64,000 nt of DNA from Pseudomonas sp. GM41(2012) (lineage in GTDB: Bacteria; Pseudomonadota; Gammaproteobacteria; Pseudomonadales; Pseudomonadaceae): positions 248,001-312,000 of the forward strand of contig NZ_AKJN02000008.1 in NCBI RefSeq assembly GCF_000282315.2, written 5' to 3'. Below the pieces are notes generated by a model that made no database searches, had not been told where the DNA came from, and saw only the letters and a list, made by a program, of their open reading frames with translations. Within the stretch, counting starts at the first letter, position 1; the number at the start of each line of letters is the position of its first letter. Below are positions 1 to 7,460 of the stretch, piece by piece. A program made the translations under genes and the position numbers.

Positions 1-1682
1 CCGGCAATCGTACCAAGGCTCAAAGTAGCGCCCGCCGGTACCAGCAAAGCCGTGTTCATCGGCACCACTTCACCATTAAGGGTCAGTGGAATCACCGCCC
101 CGGTCACCGCCACCACCGCGTCACAATTGAAGCGCAGCAGCGGCCCGCTCATAGTGATTTCCAGCGCAGCGGCGCCTTCATCGGTGCCCAGCAAAAGGTT
201 GCCCACACGCAACGCGCGACTGTCCATCGGCCCCGACGGCGGCACGCCCACGGCCCAGTAACCGAGACGGCCGGGATAGTCCTGAACGCTGGTCTGAGTC
301 CCGGCGCTGAGCACTTCAAACGTGTTCGCCTGATACACCAGACCTTCCAGGCAACGGGTCCACGGCTGGCCGCTGGCGAATGGCGCATCCAGCAAAATCT
401 GCCGCAAATAATCGCGGTTGGTTTCCACCCCGTAGAGCAGGCTGTCGCCCAATGCCTGATGCAGATCGGCAGCGGCTTCTTCGCGGGTCGACGCCCAACT
501 GATGACCTTGGCGATCATCGGATCGAAGTACGGCGGGATCTCGCAACCGGCCTCAACCCAGGTGTCGATACGCAGGTGTTTGCCATCGGCGGCAGGGAAG
601 TTCACGGCGGTCAGCAAGCCTGGACTCGGCTGGAAATCGCGACCGGGATCTTCGGCATACAGCCGTGCCTGAATCGCATGGCCGCAGGCTTTCAAACCTT
701 GGCTCAGCTCGCTCAACGGCGGCAAATCACCTGCCGCCAGTTCGACCATCCAACGCACCAGATCCACGCCCCAGACTTGCTCGGTGACGCCGTGCTCCAC
801 CTGCAAACGGGTGTTCACTTCGAGAAAGTAGAAACGCTGAGCCTCGCTGTCGAAGACGAATTCGACGGTGCCGGCGTTGCGGTAATTCACTGCTTTCGCC
901 AGTTTGATCGCCGCCGCACACAGCTCCTCAGCCATGCCCTCGGGGAGGTTCGGTGCCGGGGTTTCTTCGAGGACTTTCTGGTTGCGCCGCTGCACCGAGC
1001 AGTCGCGCACGCCGAGGGCAATCACTTCGCCCTGGCCGTCGCCGAACACCTGGACTTCCAGATGTCGGGCGCGCTGGATGTACTTTTCGATGAACACGCC
1101 GGCGTCGCTGAAGTTGTTCTGGCCGAGGCGTTTGACGGCTTCAAAGGATTCGCTCAACTCGGCCGCACTGCGACACACGCGCATACCGATGCCGCCACCG
1201 CCGGCGGTGCTTTTGAGCATCACCGGGTAGCCGACCTGTTCGCCGGCCATCAGCGCCGCGTCGAGGCTGTCGAGCAACTCGGTGCCTTCCAGCATCGGCA
1301 CGCCGTGTCGCTTGGCCAAGGCGCGGGCGGTGTGCTTGAGGCCGAACACGCGCAGCTGTTCTGGCGTCGGGCCGATGAAGGCGATGTTGGCGGCTTCGCA
1401 CGCTTCGGCGAACGCGGCGTTTTCCGAGAGAAAACCGTAGCCGGGATGGATCGCGGTGGCGCCGGTGGATTTGGCGATGGTGAGGATTTTCTCGACGGCC
1501 AGATAGGTGCCGGCGGCTGCGCCTTCACCGAGGCTGTGGGCTTCATCGGCTCGCAGAATGTGCAAACTGGCGGCATCGGCTTCGGAGTAAACGGCAACGC
1601 CCTGGACCTGCAACTCACGCAGGGTACGCAGGATGCGACAGGCAATGGCGCCACGGTTGGCAATCAGGACTTTTTCGAACAT
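1..1682 (-). CDS. Guanidine/urea carboxylase, N-terminal part (runs off the window)
   Basis: The first 560 codons of a large biotin-dependent carboxylase. It starts MFEKVLIANRGAIACRIL. It has a complete biotin carboxylase module: GYGFLSEN near residue 85, the ATP-grasp glycine loop GGGGIGMR near 160 and EVNTRLQVEH near 290. From about residue 455 the allophanate-hydrolase-like (AHS2) carboxyltransferase module begins with TQTSVQDYPGRLGYW and GPMDSRALRVGNLLLG. The biotinyl domain must lie beyond base 1. Proteins of this type are usually annotated as urea carboxylase. The neighbouring DUF1989 pair, ABC importer and guanidine-I riboswitch indicate that the true substrate is probably guanidine, giving carboxyguanidine. 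The residues said to separate urea from guanidine carboxylases are in the missing part. A REP pair separates this gene from the upstream DUF1989 genes, so it may be cotranscribed with them or have its own start. Confidence 0.88.
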   Translation of the reverse strand, partial: MFEKVLIANRGAIACRILRTLRELQVQGVAVYSEADAASLHILRADEAHSLGEGAAAGTYLAVEKILTIAKSTGATAIHPGYGFLSENAAFAEACEAANIAFIGPTPEQLRVFGLKHTARALAKRHGVPMLEGTELLDSLDAALMAGEQVGYPVMLKSTAGGGGIGMRVCRSAAELSESFEAVKRLGQNNFSDAGVFIEKYIQRARHLEVQVFGDGQGEVIALGVRDCSVQRRNQKVLEETPAPNLPEGMAEELCAAAIKLAKAVNYRNAGTVEFVFDSEAQRFYFLEVNTRLQVEHGVTEQVWGVDLVRWMVELAAGDLPPLSELSQGLKACGHAIQARLYAEDPGRDFQPSPGLLTAVNFPAADGKHLRIDTWVEAGCEIPPYFDPMIAKVISWASTREEAAADLHQALGDSLLYGVETNRDYLRQILLDAPFASGQPWTRCLEGLVYQANTFEVLSAGTQTSVQDYPGRLGYWAVGVPPSGPMDSRALRVGNLLLGTDEGAAALEITMSGPLLRFNCDAVVAVTGAVIPLTLNGEVVPMNTALLVPAGATLSLGTIA

Positions 1683-1989
1683 GGCATAACCCCTGGAGGC
1701 GATAACGCATCAGCCTCGACCTGGGATGCGGGCCGTCCCGCAGTTTTTCGATAGGCGCCGAGGTCGTCCCCGACGGAAAAATCAGTTCATTTCAAAACAC
1801 CACCGAACCCCTGTGGGAGTGAGCCTGCTCGCGATAGCGGTGTATCAGTCGACATTAATGGTGAATGTGCTGACGCTATCGCGAGCAGGCTCGCTCCCAC
1901 ATTGGATTTAGGGAGTTTTTACTGTTTGAGGCACTGGCCTGAACGGGCCTGGCACAGGGCAAACAACCATCTACGCAACCGCGCGAATT
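1683..1989. other. Intergenic spacer holding a REP pair
   Basis: This 307-base gap inside the guanidine operon contains the convergent REP pair listed separately. I see no additional gene and no clear terminator with a T tract. Confidence 0.6.
1812..1901. repeat. Inverted REP pair
   Basis: Two REP units face each other: TGTGGGAGTGAGCCTGCTCGC on the left and its inverted counterpart GCGAGCAGGCTCGCTCCCACA on the right, with about 40 bases between. The same unit recurs in the window near 25.9 and 37.5 kb. Long RNA hairpins of this kind between operon genes can stabilise or separate transcripts. Confidence 0.85.
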
Positions 1990-2643
1990 TCAGTTCCATA
2001 CCAGCAGCTCCGCAGGGGTCGGGTTGTAGGCGTTGCACGGGTTGTTCAGTTGCGGGCAGTTGGAGATCAGCACGATCACGTCCATCTCGGCCCGAAGGTC
2101 GACGTACTTGCCCGGCGCCGAAATCCCGTCCTCAAACGTCAGCCCGCCATCCGCCGTGACCGGGACGTTCATGAAGAAGTTGATGTTCGGCCCGATGTCG
2201 CCCTTGCCCAATCGCCCGTCGTGGACGCAGGCCCGCAGGTAGTTGTCGCGGCAGCTGTGCATGTAGCGTTTCTCCAACGCATATCGCACGGTGTTGCTCT
2301 CTTGTGCGCAAGCGCCGCCGAGGGTGTCGTGCCGGCCGCAGGTGTCGGCAACGATGGTCAGCATCGGCTTGCCGAGGTTGGAATAAAGTACGCTGCCGGT
2401 GCTCAGGTAGACGCTGTTCTGTCGGCGCAACGTGCGTTGCACGTCATAGCGTTCCTTCGGGTTGGCAACGCTGTAGAACAACGTGTCGACGGCCTGATTG
2501 CCCTCCAGGTCGAGGATGCGCAAGGTCTGGCCAGCCTTGACCTCCATCAGCCACGGTTCGCCGGCCGGGATGGTGGCGCGGTAGACCGCGGTGTCTGGTT
2601 GCCTGCTTGTGTGAACGGCAGCAGTAGCGATTGCGAGTGACAT
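1990..2643 (-). CDS. cgdB: DUF1989 protein, probable carboxyguanidine deiminase subunit B (UAAP2)
   Basis: A 217-aa DUF1989 family protein, formerly 'urea amidolyase-associated protein 2'. It shares with its upstream neighbour the motifs AGQTLRILDLEGNQAVDT (about 36-53), VADTCGRHDTLGGACAQES (about 97-115), NINFFMNVPV and a DVIVLISNCPQLNNPCN segment. The conserved Cys and His residues are likely metal or catalytic ligands. In characterised systems two DUF1989 proteins form a heteromeric carboxyguanidine deiminase that converts the carboxylase product to allophanate plus ammonia. It lies 11 bases downstream of the first DUF1989 gene. The A/B assignment follows gene order and is less certain than the family. 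Confidence 0.85.
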   Translation of the reverse strand: MSLAIATAAVHTSRQPDTAVYRATIPAGEPWLMEVKAGQTLRILDLEGNQAVDTLFYSVANPKERYDVQRTLRRQNSVYLSTGSVLYSNLGKPMLTIVADTCGRHDTLGGACAQESNTVRYALEKRYMHSCRDNYLRACVHDGRLGKGDIGPNINFFMNVPVTADGGLTFEDGISAPGKYVDLRAEMDVIVLISNCPQLNNPCNAYNPTPAELLVWN

Positions 2644-2654
2644 GGCAGCGATCC

Positions 2655-3380
2655 TCAGGCGAACAGACGGTCGGTGTTGATGAAGCCGCGCTCGTTTTCC
2701 GGGCGCGAGGTGCGGCAGTGTTCGGCGACGCTGGCATCGGCGTTCATCCAGCTCAACTTCAATTGTTTCGGCGCGTATTCAGGTGAAGGGTCCATCGGAT
2801 GTTGCAGCGCGGTGAGCACCACCAGCGTGTCCATCGGCGCATACAACTCGATGTAGTCGCCGGCCCTGGAATTGCCTTCGACGAAATGAAAACGCCCGGC
2901 CTCATCGACGTTCACGCGACTGAACAGGTTGAGGGTCATCAGCAAATCGGACAGGCCCAACCCCCACTTGCCCAACTCCACCAACAGGTTGTCGGTGCCG
3001 TTGCGGAAGAAGCCGTTGCGCAGTTCCTGATAGCGCCCCGCGCCGTATTTTTCTGCGACCTCTTCAGCGCAGAGCACACCGCCGAGGCTGTCGCTCCAGC
3101 CGCAGGTGTCGGTGGTAATGGCGGCCAGCACGCGGCCCATGTCCGAGTACAGGCAATGGCCGGTGGTGAGCTTGGCCGTGTGTTGGCATTTGAGGCTGTC
3201 GGGCAGGTTCAGGCGTTCGGTTTTTTCGTTGGCGTTGAGCAACGTCAGGCTGACGTTGGCACCTCCGCGCAGGTCGGTCAGGCGCAGCAGTTGGCCGCGT
3301 TTCAGGACGAAGGAACGATGGCCGCCACCGGGGAGCATTTCTTCGGCGAAGGGCGGGAACAGCTGGGTCGAATCAGTCAT
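2655..3380 (-). CDS. cgdA: DUF1989 protein, probable carboxyguanidine deiminase subunit A (UAAP1)
   Basis: A 241-aa DUF1989 protein paralogous to the next gene. Shared motifs are GQLLRLTDLRGGANVSLTLLN, a TDTCGWSDSLGG Cys-containing loop and NLFSRVNVD. The start MTDSTQLFPPF at 3380 is preferred over an upstream in-frame start because AGAGGA sits at ribosome-binding distance. It is 13 bases downstream of the ABC ATPase gene, so it is cotranscribed with the importer. It probably pairs with the neighbouring DUF1989 protein as carboxyguanidine deiminase. The older label 'urea carboxylase-associated protein 1' reflects only gene neighbourhood. Confidence 0.85.
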   Translation of the reverse strand: MTDSTQLFPPFAEEMLPGGGHRSFVLKRGQLLRLTDLRGGANVSLTLLNANEKTERLNLPDSLKCQHTAKLTTGHCLYSDMGRVLAAITTDTCGWSDSLGGVLCAEEVAEKYGAGRYQELRNGFFRNGTDNLLVELGKWGLGLSDLLMTLNLFSRVNVDEAGRFHFVEGNSRAGDYIELYAPMDTLVVLTALQHPMDPSPEYAPKQLKLSWMNADASVAEHCRTSRPENERGFINTDRLFA

Positions 3381-3393
3381 ATGAAAAGTCCTC

Positions 3394-4182
3394 TTAAGCG
3401 GTACGAAGCGTGCCTGCCAGCTCAGCCGGCAAGGCATCGACGGCGGCACGGATGGTGCGGCGGTCGCTGTTCAAAGGGATGTCGTAAGTGATGCGCGCGC
3501 CATAGGCGCCGGGGGCGTGCGGGTCGAGGCGGACCTTGTCGAACACCAGCAGGCGAGTGCCGAGGCTGAAGCCTTCGGACAGGTCATGGGTGACCATGAA
3601 CACCGTCAGTTGCGTCTCGCGCCACAGCTCCAGCAACAGGCCGTGCATGTCTTTGCGGATGCCCGGATCGAGGGCGCCGAACGGTTCGTCGAGCAGCAAC
3701 ACGCGCGGCTTCATGATCAGCGCCTGGGCAATCGCCAGTCGTTGTTGCATGCCGCCGGAGAGCTGCGCCGGGTACTTGTCCAGCGAATGGCCGAGGCCGA
3801 CTTTGTGCAGCAGCACTGAGGCTTGTTCGCGTGCGTCTTTTTTAGCGCTGCCGAACAACCGCCCGAGCAGCGGCGAGCGCGGCAGTTCAAGGCCCAGGGC
3901 GACGTTGTCCAGCACCGTTAAATGCGGGAACACCGAGTAGCGCTGGAACACCACGCCACGGCTGGCATCCGGCTCGCCGGCCAAGGCCTGACCATCCAAC
4001 AGAATCTCGCCGCGACTGGCGCGTTCCTGGCCCAGCAATAGCCGCAGGAAGGTCGATTTGCCGCAGCCGGAAGCGCCGACCAGCGTGCAGAACTCACCTT
4101 CGTTGACGTTCAGGTTCAGCCCTTCGAGCACCACCTGATCGGCGTATTGCTGCCAGACGTTTTTCACCGTGATGAAGCTCAT
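3394..4182 (-). CDS. ABC transporter ATP-binding protein (guanidine uptake)
   Basis: A 262-aa ATPase of the nitrate/sulfonate/taurine (TauB/SsuB) type. Walker A GASGCGKST lies near residues 36-44, the signature LSGGMQQR near 141, Walker B VLLLDEPFGALDP near 161 and the switch His in VTHD. It energises the permease encoded just upstream; the two genes overlap by four bases (ATGA). It sits between the permease and the deiminase genes of the riboswitch-controlled operon. From that context the imported solute is probably guanidine or a related compound. Confidence 0.9.
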   Translation of the reverse strand: MSFITVKNVWQQYADQVVLEGLNLNVNEGEFCTLVGASGCGKSTFLRLLLGQERASRGEILLDGQALAGEPDASRGVVFQRYSVFPHLTVLDNVALGLELPRSPLLGRLFGSAKKDAREQASVLLHKVGLGHSLDKYPAQLSGGMQQRLAIAQALIMKPRVLLLDEPFGALDPGIRKDMHGLLLELWRETQLTVFMVTHDLSEGFSLGTRLLVFDKVRLDPHAPGAYGARITYDIPLNSDRRTIRAAVDALPAELAGTLRTA

Positions 4183-4994
4183 GCGCGGGCCCCCTCATAC
4201 CAAGGGAACGCCCGCTGGGTCAGGCGCTTCAGGCCCCAATCCATCAGCCAGGCGAGCAGGGTGATCCACACCACGTAGGGCAAAATCACATCCATCGCCA
4301 GGTAGCGGCGCACCAGGAAAATCCGGTAACCGAGGCCGTCGGTGGAGGCGATGGCTTCGGCGGCGATCAGGAACAACCACGCTGAGCCAAGCATCAGCCG
4401 CAGCGAGATCAGCAGCCGTGGCAGCAATTGCGGCAGCACCACGCGCAGCATCAGCGTCCAGGTCGAAGCGCCGAGGGTCTGGGCCTTGATCAGCAACTCG
4501 ACAGGAATTTCCCGGGCGCGTTGCTCCAGATCACGGGCCAGGCACGGGGTGATGCCGATCACGATCAGCATCACTTTCGACAACTCCCCCAAGCCGAATA
4601 CGATGAACAGAATCGGTAGAATCGCCAGTGGCGGCACCATCGACAGCACCGTCAACAACGGTGACAACGGCGCGCCAAACAGCGGCAATGTCCCGGCGGC
4701 AATGCCCAGGCTCAGCCCGGCCAGCGCACTGATACCGAGGCCAATGGCCAGGCGTCGCAGGCTGGACGCGGTGTCTTGCCACAACACGTATTCGCCGGTG
4801 CGGGTGTCGGCGGTGAAGGCCAGGCGTTTCACCGCGTCGGTCATCTGCACGGCGCTCGGCAGCAGCTTGTCGTTGGGGTTGTCCGTCAGCCGCTCGGCCG
4901 AGCCCATGAAGTAGGCGAACAGCACCAGGGCGAACGGCAGGATCACTAACAGCAGGCGACTCGGGCGATCCGGGTGGCGATTGATCAGGCGCAT
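4179..4994 (-). CDS. ABC transporter permease (guanidine uptake)
   Basis: A 271-aa inner-membrane permease of the BPD_transp_1/TauC family. It has an N-terminal TM segment (LLLVILPFALVLFAYFMG) and five further hydrophobic stretches. The cytoplasmic EAA-like loop reads AQTLGASTWTLMLRVVLPQLLP, about residues 168-189, and docks the ATPase. It is translationally coupled to the ATPase gene and begins 16 bases after the binding-protein gene. Substrate is inferred from operon context. Confidence 0.9.
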   Translation of the reverse strand: MRLINRHPDRPSRLLLVILPFALVLFAYFMGSAERLTDNPNDKLLPSAVQMTDAVKRLAFTADTRTGEYVLWQDTASSLRRLAIGLGISALAGLSLGIAAGTLPLFGAPLSPLLTVLSMVPPLAILPILFIVFGLGELSKVMLIVIGITPCLARDLEQRAREIPVELLIKAQTLGASTWTLMLRVVLPQLLPRLLISLRLMLGSAWLFLIAAEAIASTDGLGYRIFLVRRYLAMDVILPYVVWITLLAWLMDWGLKRLTQRAFPWYEGARA

Positions 4995-5010
4995 GGCCAG
5001 GTCCTCCTGA

Positions 5011-6078
5011 TTACAGCTTGGCGTCGGCGGCCAACTGCACGTAGGTCGGGTCGAAGCGCAGCTTGAGGTTGCTCTTGTCGCCGCTGGTCACGCCGTTGGC
5101 GAACGCCATGCCGACTGCGCTGGTGTCCTTGGCGCCTTCACCCAGCAAGCCGTGCTGGAACGAAAACTCGGCCACCTTGCGCATGGTTTCCGGCAGTTGC
5201 TTGCTGGTGGAGAACGCCAGGGCTTCTTTGGGGGTGGCGAACAATTTGGTGGTGTCCAGTTGCGACTGGAAACCGGCCAGATCGGTGCCCGAGGCTTTGG
5301 CCATGTGTTCGAGCGCGGCTTTGCTGGCGGCGTTTTTGGCGTTCATCAACTCGACCACTTCGAACCAGGCGCCGGTCAGCGCTTTGCCCAGGGCCGGGTT
5401 GTCTTTGAGGGTGGCGCTGTTGACCACCATCATGTCCATGATTTCGCCGGGGATCTGGCTGGAGTTGAACACTTCGGTCACCGCAGGCTTGGCCTTGATG
5501 TCCGAAAGCATCGGGTTCCAGGTGGTGACGGCGTTGACTTGATCGGTGTTGAAGGCCGCCGAGATGTCGGCGTCGGAGGTGTTGACCACTTTCAGGTCTT
5601 TCTCGGTGAGATCGACCGAATCCAGCGCCCGGGCCAGCAAGTAGTGGGAGACGGAGAGCTCCACCAGATTGACGTCCATGCCTTTGAGATCGGTGACTTT
5701 CTTGCCGTTGCCCTTGAGCACAATGCCGTCGTTGCCGTTGGAGAAGTCGCTGACGATCAGCGCGGTGCTGTCGACGCCGCCGGCCGCCGGAATGGTCAGC
5801 GCGTCCATGTTGGTCATGGTGCAGCCATCGAACTGGCCGGCGGTGTATTGGTTGATCGATTCGACATAGTCGTTGAGCTGCACCACATCAATCTTGATGC
5901 CGTACTTCTTCGCCCATTTGTCGATGATGCCTTGGCTGCCGGCGTATTCCCACGGCATCCAGCCGGCGTAGATGGTCCAGCAGACGCTGAAGTGGTCTTT
6001 CTGTGCGGCTTGGGACGAGACGCTCACGAGGGCTGCGAAAGCAGTGGCGAGCAGGGCGGGTAAACGAAGCTTGAGCAT
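5011..6078 (-). CDS. ABC transporter periplasmic substrate-binding protein (guanidine uptake)
   Basis: A 355-aa NMT1/TauA-like binding protein. The signal peptide LPALLATAFAALVSVSSQAA cleaves near residue 25, followed by the ligand-cleft segment CWTIYAGWMPWEYAGSQG. It is the first gene after the riboswitch leader and should set the specificity of the importer. Its Shine-Dalgarno GGAG lies nine bases before the ATG, inside a segment (6087-6096 on the plus strand) that is perfectly complementary to part of the aptamer. Its translation is therefore probably directly controlled by guanidine. Such proteins are often labelled 'urea carboxylase-related ABC transporter' or aliphatic sulfonate binding. 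Confidence 0.88.
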   Translation of the reverse strand: MLKLRLPALLATAFAALVSVSSQAAQKDHFSVCWTIYAGWMPWEYAGSQGIIDKWAKKYGIKIDVVQLNDYVESINQYTAGQFDGCTMTNMDALTIPAAGGVDSTALIVSDFSNGNDGIVLKGNGKKVTDLKGMDVNLVELSVSHYLLARALDSVDLTEKDLKVVNTSDADISAAFNTDQVNAVTTWNPMLSDIKAKPAVTEVFNSSQIPGEIMDMMVVNSATLKDNPALGKALTGAWFEVVELMNAKNAASKAALEHMAKASGTDLAGFQSQLDTTKLFATPKEALAFSTSKQLPETMRKVAEFSFQHGLLGEGAKDTSAVGMAFANGVTSGDKSNLKLRFDPTYVQLAADAKL

Positions 6079-6086
6079 GGGTGGTT

Positions 6087-6096
6087 CTCCAGTTGA
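6087..6096 (-). promoter_or_regulatory. Shine-Dalgarno region complementary to the aptamer (predicted expression platform)
   Basis: On the minus strand this segment reads TCAACTGGAG and contains the GGAG of the downstream gene. It is the exact reverse complement of CTCCAGTTGA inside the aptamer (plus coordinates 6172-6181). Pairing would mask the ribosome-binding site and break the aptamer's small hairpin, so ligand binding would free the site. No intrinsic terminator with a T tract is visible in the leader. Confidence 0.65.
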
Positions 6097-6134
6097 TCAA
6101 GGGCGGGCAGGAGTCAACGCGGCACCGTGAACGG

Positions 6135-6237
6135 TGGCTTGTCTCCCGGGCTTTTATCCCGCCGTGTAACCTCAACTGGAGGTCGCCAACTCTCGGACCA
6201 GCCACTCGCCTTAGCGAGCCGGAACCCTAGTCAGCCA
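6135..6237 (-). promoter_or_regulatory. Guanidine-I riboswitch (ykkC aptamer)
   Basis: Read on the minus strand, the leader shows the hallmark blocks in order: TGGCT closing strand, CTAGGGTTCCG, CTGGTCCGAGAG, a small CCTC-CAGTT-GAGG hairpin, ACACGGCGGGATAAAAG, CCCGGGAGA and the closing strand AGCCA. These match the conserved core of the guanidine-I class. It lies 57 bases upstream of the binding-protein start. Guanidine binding is known to activate expression of guanidine carboxylase and export genes, which fits the operon. Confidence 0.95.
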
Positions 6238-6290
6238 TTGCAAATTGTGGTGCCGCGAACCTGTGATGACTCCTGCACGTCATTGCTAAA

Positions 6291-6305
6291 GCGAGAGCCG
6301 TGCCA
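6291..6305 (-). promoter_or_regulatory. Probable sigma-54 promoter of the guanidine operon
   Basis: On the minus strand the sequence is TGGCACGGCTCTCGC. It matches the consensus TGGCACG-N4-TTGC at every position but one, with exact GG-to-GC spacing (-24/-12). The predicted start, about 12 bases downstream near 6280, lies about 40 bases before the riboswitch. Confidence 0.7.
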
Positions 6306-6381
6306 AGTCGGCTTGAGCGCTCTAGCGTGGGCGTTTACGCAATTGGCGCGTTGGGGAGAGGTGGCTGCGTCGCCTTGTGAT

Positions 6382-6397
6382 GGTGCATGGGTGCACC
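6382..6397. promoter_or_regulatory. GGTGCA-N4-TGCACC palindrome, possible NtrC-type enhancer
   Basis: A perfect dyad GGTGCATGGGTGCACC sits about 100-117 bases upstream of the predicted sigma-54 start, a usual position for an enhancer. The half-sites are NtrC-like (TGCACC/GGTGCA) but their order is inverted relative to the classic TGCACC-N5-GGTGCA. Assignment to NtrC is tentative. Confidence 0.35.
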
Positions 6398-6518
6398 GCA
6401 ATGGATCGGGCCGGCCGCTGATCTGAAGGTCCAGGCGGCTCGGCACTCGATGGAGTATTTCCAGTCAAAACAGGTGTCAGCCGGCGTGTTCCGGCTGTGG
6501 GTCTTTCAGGAGGCCGCC

Positions 6519-6761
6519 ATGTTTCGTCGACTGTTGTTTGGTGTTGTTCTCGGTCTGGGGTTGTCCGGCTGCTACTACTACGCCGGTGGCTACGATGTGT
6601 ATTCCGCGCCTTATTACTACCCCGGCTATTCACCCTATTCCTACTATTACGGACCGCGCTATTACTATGGTCCGCGTTTTTATGGTGGCTATCGTTACTA
6701 CTATTGGGGCGGGCATTCGCCTCGTTATTACGGAGGTGGATATCGCGGTGGCCACCATTAA
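6519..6761 (+). CDS. Small Tyr/Gly-rich lipoprotein
   Basis: An 80-aa product starting MFRRLLFGVVLGLGLSGCYYY. LSGC at residues 15-18 is a lipobox, so the mature protein begins at Cys18 and is probably lipid anchored. The remainder is low-complexity: YY pairs, PYYYPGY, YYGPRYYYGPR and a GGYRGGHH end. The start is set by CAGGAGG six bases upstream; longer upstream starts lack a site. Thirteen bases around the start (AGGAGGCCGCCAT) are repeated exactly in the next gene, suggesting a duplicated pair. Function unknown. Sequence character resembles small 'YXWGXW'/glycine-tyrosine-rich envelope proteins, but I cannot assign it. Confidence 0.75.
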   Translation: MFRRLLFGVVLGLGLSGCYYYAGGYDVYSAPYYYPGYSPYSYYYGPRYYYGPRFYGGYRYYYWGGHSPRYYGGGYRGGHH

Positions 6762-6854
6762 TCAGCGGGTGAATGGATGAAAAACCTTTCATCGGCGACT
6801 TGTTTCAATCTGTTTCAGGAACGCACCAGATTTGGAAAACGATGTCTGATCTTT

Positions 6855-6881
6855 CGACAGTCACCGAATAATTGACTGTCG
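6855..6881. promoter_or_regulatory. Nine-base inverted repeat upstream of the second lipoprotein gene
   Basis: CGACAGTCA and TGACTGTCG form a perfect dyad separated by nine bases. It lies about 50 bases upstream of the second lipoprotein start. It could be an operator or an RNA hairpin ending the first transcript; no T tract follows, which disfavours a terminator. Confidence 0.4.
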
Positions 6882-6928
6882 CCTGCCAGCGTCGCTGGTG
6901 TGGCTCACTCGCGGTCCAGGAGGCCGCC

Positions 6929-7408
6929 ATGTATCTGCGAATTCTTCTGATTGCTGTATTGGGATTGTCTCTTGGTGCATGCGTGCCCTATTCCGATGGA
7001 GGAGCCAGCTACTACAGTTCCGAGGTCTATACCTCGCCAGCCTATTATGACGGCGGACCTTCCTATGCAGGCGGCGGCGGTTACTACACGCAACCACGCC
7101 GGTACTACGCACCGCCAGCGCGGTATTACCAGCCAACACCACGGTATTACTACCAGCCGCGGGTTTATCAACCGGCACCGCGTTATTACCAGTCGTCGCC
7201 ACGAGGCGATTACCGGGGTCATCAGAATCGCGGCTGGGATGGCCATAACCGTGGTGGCTGGGATGACCATAACCGCGGCGGTTGGGACGGCCGTAACCGC
7301 GGTGGAAACAACGACTATCGCGGCGGCCATTTCGGACGCGACAACCGTGGCGGAAGGGGCGACCACAACGGTCGCGGTGATAACGATGGCCGAGGCGGCC
7401 GTTGGTAG
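6929..7408 (+). CDS. Tyr-rich lipoprotein with Arg/Gly/Asn/Asp repeats
   Basis: A 159-aa product beginning MYLRILLIAVLGLSLGAC. LGAC is a lipobox with the acylated Cys at 18. Residues 30-95 carry repeated 'xPRYYQP' units (PARYYQPTPRYYYQP). Residues 98-159 are hydrophilic repeats of the type HNRGGWDD/GRNRGG, rich in Arg, Gly, Asn and Asp. The start follows CAGGAGG; an upstream in-frame ATG lacks such a site. It has an intrinsic terminator 23 bases after its stop. It is paired with the preceding lipoprotein gene but probably has its own promoter. Function unknown. Confidence 0.78.
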   Translation: MYLRILLIAVLGLSLGACVPYSDGGASYYSSEVYTSPAYYDGGPSYAGGGGYYTQPRRYYAPPARYYQPTPRYYYQPRVYQPAPRYYQSSPRGDYRGHQNRGWDGHNRGGWDDHNRGGWDGRNRGGNNDYRGGHFGRDNRGGRGDHNGRGDNDGRGGRW

Positions 7409-7430
7409 TCCTCACAAAAACCACTACAAA

Positions 7431-7460
7431 AAAGCGGCGCATCAAGCGCCGCTTTTTTTT
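7431..7460 (+). terminator. Intrinsic terminator after the lipoprotein gene
   Basis: The stem AAGCGGCGC/GCGCCGCTT with a short ATCAA loop is followed by a run of Ts. Confidence 0.9.

Noticed and set aside
459..1754. 431-codon open frame on the plus strand
   Set aside because: It is antisense to the carboxylase gene. The minus frame has clear biotin-carboxylase motifs; the plus frame is an artefact of high GC codon bias.
6322..6792. 156-codon minus-strand frame over the first lipoprotein gene
   Set aside because: Asn/Ser/Arg-rich shadow of the Tyr-rich coding strand; it also covers the sigma-54 promoter region.
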